DNA of 10,926 nt. Origin: Thermoplasmata archaeon (GTDB taxonomy: Archaea > Thermoplasmatota > Thermoplasmata > Thermoplasmatales > Thermoplasmataceae). Position numbers and translations under genes: made by a program. This document shows, piece after piece, positions 7,189 to 10,926 of the stretch. Under the pieces are notes generated by a model that was given only the letters and a program-made list of their open reading frames with translations, was not told the origin of the DNA and did not search any database. The DNA lies in NCBI GenBank assembly GCA_021835265.1, contig JAKBQK010000179.1, positions 1-10,926 on the forward strand, given 5' to 3'. Within the stretch, counting starts at the first letter, position 1. Each line of letters starts with the position of its first letter.

Positions 7189-8256
7189 TCACTGCAGATC
7201 AACAAAATATAATTTTGAAAAAGTCCCGAGGTAATTTGTCTGGTCCAGAAATACACAAAAATAAGCATCAGGTTTACCCAACGTTGCATCTATTGAAAAG
7301 CTATTGTTCAATGAAAGATACACATTCTTGTTTAGATTCAACACGAGTTGCTTAAGAAGAAGAGCTAAATGCATGACATTGCTCTGAAGGATGTTTACAA
7401 TCGATATTGAAACCAAAGTGTCGCTCAGCAACGGCCCGGAAAAGTATACAATTCTCCCCATTCCATCCGGAATGGAGGCAACATTTGTATATCCATTTCG
7501 CTGGTTGCCCAATGCAACCCCGCCTAATCCATTGAGCAGAGTAAGGTTTACTCCGTCTCCTGGCAAAGCATAAGTATAATTTACGCCGAAAGCACTGGAA
7601 CTCGCCGAAGGAGTGTCATAATAGTAACCTGTGCCACCAAAAATGGTCTTATTAATTATCATGTTGGTACCATTTTCACCCAGGCAGGTAAGTTCGTTTC
7701 CGCTGGCAGTTGGTATACTGGAAGCAGATAGATATCCTATCTTGTTTCCAATCCACACAAGTGTTCCACCATTTTTTATCCAAGGGCTTATCAGATTCAG
7801 ATTCTGGCTGAACACGGTACTTGGGAGTACACCTGAAGCAATTATCAATGTAAAGTTGGTGGTATTGGAGGTCCTAAGGAAAGAGGAAAGCTGTGTTGCA
7901 TTAAGCAAGACCACTTGCGAATCCATTTTCCTCTGTTCTAAAACGCTCTTAATGTGTTGACTCAATCCATACCAGTTACCTAAAGTTGAGTCTGAAGAAG
8001 GGTAATTCTGGTCAAAATAGAAATAAATTTTCGACAAATTAGTGCTTCTATTAGTTATATAATAAGAGATTCCAAGTGTTGCTGGGAACGTCGAGATTAT
8101 TTTCTGATCTACACTCACGTTGTTCCCTGTAAATTCAATTTTAGCTTCAGATGAGATATGCTCGCTAATAGCTGGAATATAAAGAAGAGCTTCTGACAAA
8201 AGCATCAACACAAGAAATACGACAATTACATATTTAAAAAACCTAACTGAATCCAA
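7189..8256 (-). CDS. Membrane-anchored, sequon-rich ectodomain protein with a GATase/ThuA-like region
   Basis: 355 residues. One N-terminal hydrophobic helix (about 8-26) without a clear cleavage site anchors a large ectodomain outside the cell. About 11 N-x-S/T sites (for example N46, N69, N73, N119, N131, N134, N195, N202, N226, N237) suggest heavy N-glycosylation. Residues about 75-170 alternate strands and helices: IYFYFDQ, a helix GLSQHIKSVLEQRK, SQVVLLNATQL, FTLIIASGVLP, then LISPWIKNGGTLVWIG. With GRIVYFSGPLLSD (267-279) this resembles the Rossmann-like class I glutamine-amidotransferase/ThuA fold, but no catalytic Cys-His pair stands out. A short strand-rich end (312-355) follows. The TTG start lies 1 nt after the stop of the GT-C gene, preceded by AAGGAG, so the two are translationally coupled and probably work together. 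No known function; a role as partner of the GT-C enzyme is inferred. Confidence 0.78.
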   Translation of the reverse strand: MDSVRFFKYVIVVFLVLMLLSEALLYIPAISEHISSEAKIEFTGNNVSVDQKIISTFPATLGISYYITNRSTNLSKIYFYFDQNYPSSDSTLGNWYGLSQHIKSVLEQRKMDSQVVLLNATQLSSFLRTSNTTNFTLIIASGVLPSTVFSQNLNLISPWIKNGGTLVWIGNKIGYLSASSIPTASGNELTCLGENGTNMIINKTIFGGTGYYYDTPSASSSAFGVNYTYALPGDGVNLTLLNGLGGVALGNQRNGYTNVASIPDGMGRIVYFSGPLLSDTLVSISIVNILQSNVMHLALLLKQLVLNLNKNVYLSLNNSFSIDATLGKPDAYFCVFLDQTNYLGTFSKLYFVDLQ

Positions 8257-8257
8257 G

Positions 8258-9631
8258 CTAATTCACAACTCCTTTTTCCTTAGACCTCAAAACCTTGATA
8301 AACTTAAAAACAAAAAATAACTCAAAGGCAAACACAACTATATTCATTAAAATGCCATACAGCCCTGAAAACTTGTACCAATAAAGAATATTACTTCTCA
8401 TATACGCAATCGAGGGGATCTTGGTAAAAATGAACAGCGGTTCGAAAAAGAATAATGGGCCTGCTATAAATAATACATAGCCCAGAGTTGTTGCAATGGA
8501 TACGATTGCATAAGAGATCCTAAGCGTTCCAAAAGATGCAACAAGCATTGCAAGGAACGGAAGAAACCACAATATGTATTGAGGCTGGGTCTGGGTACTC
8601 ATATATGTAATCAGCATACCGAAGATTAAAAACACAAAGATATTCCGAAGCGTGAAAACGTTTTCATTTCCGTATTTTCCAATTAATAATGCTAAAACAA
8701 AAAGCAGGGCTGTAATGAGGTAAAACAAAATTGTCTGGACTGTTGAAAAATATACCTCTAGTACTGCCTTGACAGAAGATAAAAATGGTAAATTTATCAC
8801 ACTCCAGAGATTGAATCCACTGAGGTCTGCGCCTAGTCCCCTCCCGGTCAGTACAATCGTGATAAAATTAGCATAATTAAGCGTAAGAAACGATGGAAAT
8901 ATGATCAAGATGGCTGAAATTATTATTCCCAAAACAAAGATAAAAGATTCCTTGAGGGAAGAGGAAATATTGAAAGAGTTTTTTCTGAAGATCAATGGTA
9001 TTATAAGAAGAAGGAAGTAAATTGGAAATAACTTTACCATGAATCCAATACCAAGAGAAAGCCCGGCAAAAAAATCCTTCTTCGAGTCGATAAAGAATAA
9101 CGCAAGAAGGGTAAAAAATATGGGAATTATATCAAATGCCCCATGAATTGAGCTTTCCACAATAACCAGCGGATTCAAGAACCATATCCCAAACGCAAGC
9201 ATTGCGTTCTTCTGGCTCCCTGTTATTCGAGAAGTAATTATGTAAAGTAGAACAGCAGTGAGAAAGTCAAACATCCATAATGTTGATTTTTCAACAATTG
9301 AGTAAGCAGGAACAGCGAGCCAAGAGCTATCGAAATTAATATTCAGGAATATTTTCACTACCGCCTCGTTTGACACAAGGATTGAGTTGCTTGGAACAAA
9401 AAACTGTGTAATATGCCCGATTATATTAAGAAAATAAATCCATCCTGGGGGATAAACTATCAAAAAAGTATAGGGACCATTTCCATAAAGCATTGAAACG
9501 CTACTCGAAGCAAAAGCTACCATATCTGGGTCTGAAGAATAAATTGAGAGCAGAAATCTGATTATAAATCCCACTATTACAAAAACAATCAGCAACCTCG
9601 GTAAACGTGGAAAGTTATACTTCCACAACAT
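8258..9631 (-). CDS. Polytopic GT-C-fold glycosyltransferase (GT87/PIG-M-like)
   Basis: 457 residues, ATG start at leaderless distance from a TATA box. About ten to eleven membrane helices span the protein. After the first helix (12-30) comes an external loop with SSDPD (32-36), the position of the catalytic acidic motif in GT-C enzymes, then LIVYPPGWIYF (57-67). FLNPLVIVESSIHGAFDIIP (151-170), FMVKLFPIYFLLL (197-209) and TQPQYILWFLPFLA (348-361) are typical of the GT87 / GPI-mannosyltransferase-like group. Such enzymes take a sugar from a polyprenyl phosphate and act on the outer face of the membrane. The end is basic (KVLRSKEKGVVN). It is the first gene of an operon: the ectodomain gene starts 1 nt after its TAG. 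The upstream neighbour on the same strand is the surface protein, 218 nt away. Family is fairly sure; sugar (mannose is a guess from the family) and acceptor are unknown. Confidence 0.84.
   Translation of the reverse strand: MLWKYNFPRLPRLLIVFVIVGFIIRFLLSIYSSDPDMVAFASSSVSMLYGNGPYTFLIVYPPGWIYFLNIIGHITQFFVPSNSILVSNEAVVKIFLNINFDSSWLAVPAYSIVEKSTLWMFDFLTAVLLYIITSRITGSQKNAMLAFGIWFLNPLVIVESSIHGAFDIIPIFFTLLALFFIDSKKDFFAGLSLGIGFMVKLFPIYFLLLIIPLIFRKNSFNISSSLKESFIFVLGIIISAILIIFPSFLTLNYANFITIVLTGRGLGADLSGFNLWSVINLPFLSSVKAVLEVYFSTVQTILFYLITALLFVLALLIGKYGNENVFTLRNIFVFLIFGMLITYMSTQTQPQYILWFLPFLAMLVASFGTLRISYAIVSIATTLGYVLFIAGPLFFFEPLFIFTKIPSIAYMRSNILYWYKFSGLYGILMNIVVFAFELFFVFKFIKVLRSKEKGVVN
8269..8274 (-). 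promoter_or_regulatory. Shine-Dalgarno site deciding the TTG start of the ectodomain gene
   Basis: AAGGAG on the minus strand lies within the last codons of the GT-C gene, 12 nt before TTG at 8256. An in-frame TGA lies just upstream of this TTG, and the next downstream start codons would cut into the membrane anchor, so TTG 8256 is the best start. The spacing is a little long. Confidence 0.5.
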
Positions 9632-9650
9632 CGAAACGTCAAGGCAATTA

Positions 9651-9660
9651 GATATATAAC
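9651..9660 (-). promoter_or_regulatory. TATA box of the GT-C/ectodomain operon (leaderless)
   Basis: On the minus strand this reads GTTATATATC, the most canonical TATA box in the window. Its centre is about 24 nt upstream of the ATG at 9631, so transcription should begin at or next to the start codon. Confidence 0.68.
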
Positions 9661-9673
9661 AAATCCTTAGATT

Positions 9674-9683
9674 AAAAACAAAA
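9674..9683 (-). terminator. T-rich tract between the surface protein gene and the GT-C operon
   Basis: Minus-strand TTTTGTTTTT lies about 170 nt after the surface protein stop and 14 nt before the TATA box of the next operon. Archaeal RNA polymerase often ends transcription at U-rich tracts without a hairpin. The rest of the 218-nt gap is AT-rich and shows no gene. Confidence 0.3.
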
Positions 9684-9849
9684 TATTCAGAAAACCAATG
9701 TAAACTATTTTTTCTATATTTAGCTTTATTTATTAAAATTCAAGCATTTTGAAATTGTAGCCAGAGTCACTTGGCATTTAGCCCATACATTATAATAGTG
9801 AAGTAGGTAGATGAAGTCTTTTGCTTGCCCGGTACGTGAAATAGTCTTT

Positions 9850-10926
9850 TTAAGCGCCTCTCTTTTTTCTCAAAAATATATATGTAACTCCTATAGCAAC
9901 CACTGTGGAAGCCAGTACAGCCATCATAATCGTCAAAGCATAAGCAGAGACGAATACTTCAGATGGCGGATCACCCTTAACATAGTACACCTGGATCACG
10001 ACGTTGCTTTTATTTACACTAACTGATCCTGACAATGGGGAAACCATATATCCAGACACCTGCGATAAAGTGTAAGTGTAAATACCATTCTTAACCTGAA
10101 TAGAGATGCATTGAGTGTTTTCATATTTTGTTGTATTACCTAATGTAACTCCCCAGAGAAACCCGCTAGGCACATTATTTACATGAAAATTCACGTTATA
10201 TAATGAGGCAGATGCATTTGAATATGAGACTCCTGCCCATTGCCAATAGGCCTGGTTTGGTCCAAGCCCATTGTTTGGGTATCCTTCATACTGGCCTAGA
10301 AAGAGATAATAACTTGCCGATCCAATGTACATGGTAAAGGAAGGACCAAATATGCCATTAATTCCAACACCAACAGTTGCATAGCCCTCAAGGTCCACTG
10401 TGATACTAAGGACATAGATTTCGTACATCGCTGGATTTGGCAGAAGTGGTTTTGGCTGCCAGTTCCATCCTGAACCGTTAAATTCTGGACTGGCTATCTG
10501 TAATCCATAGTATCCTTGATTTGTTGAGTTTACATTACCAAAGATTGCAATGCCCTTGGTTGCATTCAGGTTTGTTATTCCAAAAGCAAATGCATTTGCG
10601 TGCGCTTCTGTTGCATACACGCTGGCTTCTGCAGTAAATGAATATGAATACGATGATGTTGATTGGATACCGGTGGCTTCAAAGCACGTATCAACGCCTA
10701 ACATCCCCATTCCAGATGTGCTTGAAAATGTCAAGTTTGGCGTAACGACAGTATCCTTTCTATTGACAGGCGAAACTGGAAAATTGGTTTCTGCATTGAA
10801 AAGTGCATTTCCATTTATAACCCACAGGGACTTATTTAGGGTGGTATCTCTGGTAAAGTTATCTAAAAAATAACTACCAAATGTCCCATTTACGCTATCC
10901 TGAAAATGAGCAGTTGAGTCTTCAGC
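9850..10926 (-). CDS. Cell-surface protein, ConA-like/jelly-roll region plus beta domain and C-terminal anchor (5' end beyond window)
   Basis: The frame is open from the window edge to TAA at 9850, giving the last 358 residues; the TTG at 10734 is an internal codon, not a start. Residues about 15-230 resemble a ConA-like lectin/glucanase (laminin-G or GH16-like) jelly-roll: YFLDNFTRDTTLNKSLWVIN (19-38), then strand-rich FAFGITNLN and GYYGLQIAS. No GH16-type catalytic acid cluster is evident, so binding is more likely than hydrolysis. Residues about 247-315 form a small beta domain, VPSGFLWGVTLGN then NGIYTYTLSQVSGY then SGSVSVN, of a type repeated in surface proteins of Thermoplasmata and other archaea. 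A membrane helix (about 322-352) and the basic tail RKKRGA anchor it, leaving the bulk outside. Many N-x-S/T sites are present. It may be an adhesin-like or glycan-binding protein; the missing N-terminal part could add further domains. Confidence 0.72.
   Translation of the reverse strand, partial: AEDSTAHFQDSVNGTFGSYFLDNFTRDTTLNKSLWVINGNALFNAETNFPVSPVNRKDTVVTPNLTFSSTSGMGMLGVDTCFEATGIQSTSSYSYSFTAEASVYATEAHANAFAFGITNLNATKGIAIFGNVNSTNQGYYGLQIASPEFNGSGWNWQPKPLLPNPAMYEIYVLSITVDLEGYATVGVGINGIFGPSFTMYIGSASYYLFLGQYEGYPNNGLGPNQAYWQWAGVSYSNASASLYNVNFHVNNVPSGFLWGVTLGNTTKYENTQCISIQVKNGIYTYTLSQVSGYMVSPLSGSVSVNKSNVVIQVYYVKGDPPSEVFVSAYALTIMMAVLASTVVAIGVTYIFLRKKRGA

Noticed and set aside
1038..8256. Genome-wide reading of TGA as an amino acid
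   Set aside because: TGA ends intact genes at 16-18, 4732-4734 and 7189-7191 at sensible protein ends, so it is a normal stop in this genome. In the evidence for 1038-1334 the count of such genes should be read as these three.
10732..10734. TTG as the start of the surface protein
   Set aside because: The same frame is open for 64 further codons to the window edge and those codons carry the DNFTRDTTLNKSLW motif, so the gene begins outside the window.
10550..10873. 107-codon plus-strand ORF opposite the surface protein
   Set aside because: It lies antisense within the well-supported surface protein frame, has no promoter or ribosome site, and shows no domain.

Overview
The window is AT-rich and looks archaeal, most likely from an acidophilic Thermoplasmatales-type lineage (Ferroplasma/Cuniculiplasma/Thermoplasma relatives). 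The grounds are: TATA boxes centred about 24-26 nt upstream of start codons with no room for a leader (leaderless transcripts), frequent TTG/GTG starts, sequon-rich extracytoplasmic proteins, a DUF2079 membrane protein, and a surface protein with a single C-terminal membrane anchor and a basic tail. The species assignment is inference.

Layout, left to right. (1) 16-912, minus strand: a PqqC/TenA-like heme-oxygenase-fold protein with an N-terminal CxxC...HxxxH zinc-finger-like segment. (2) 913-1705: a gap of about 0.8 kb with no intact convincing gene. It holds the promoter of gene 1, a decayed minus-strand reading frame interrupted only by TGA codons, a doubtful 63-codon ORF, and the promoter of the next operon. 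(3) 1706-4734, plus strand: a two-gene operon of a GT2 glycosyltransferase and a DUF2079 membrane protein. (4) 4771-9631, minus strand: four co-directional genes, in transcription order a GT-C polytopic glycosyltransferase, a membrane-anchored sequon-rich ectodomain protein coupled to it, a second GT2 enzyme paralogous to the first, and a GT4 glycosyltransferase. (5) 9850-10926, minus strand: the C-terminal part of a large cell-surface protein (ConA-like/jelly-roll region, a beta domain, a membrane helix), cut by the window edge.

Read together, 1706-10926 is a cell-surface glycan or glycoprotein island. Three probably cytoplasmic nucleotide-sugar enzymes (two GT2, one GT4) sit beside two polytopic GT-C or GT-C-like membrane proteins, which usually use lipid-phosphate sugars on the outer face, and beside two exported proteins rich in N-x-S/T sites that could be acceptors or processing partners. 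No polymer or pathway can be named from sequence alone. The most unusual points are the shared loss of the usual GT2 'DDGS' motif in both GT2 paralogs, the GT-C/ectodomain pair, the zinc-finger/heme-oxygenase-fold fusion, and the TGA-only decayed frame. No tRNA, rRNA, CRISPR array or insertion sequence was recognised.
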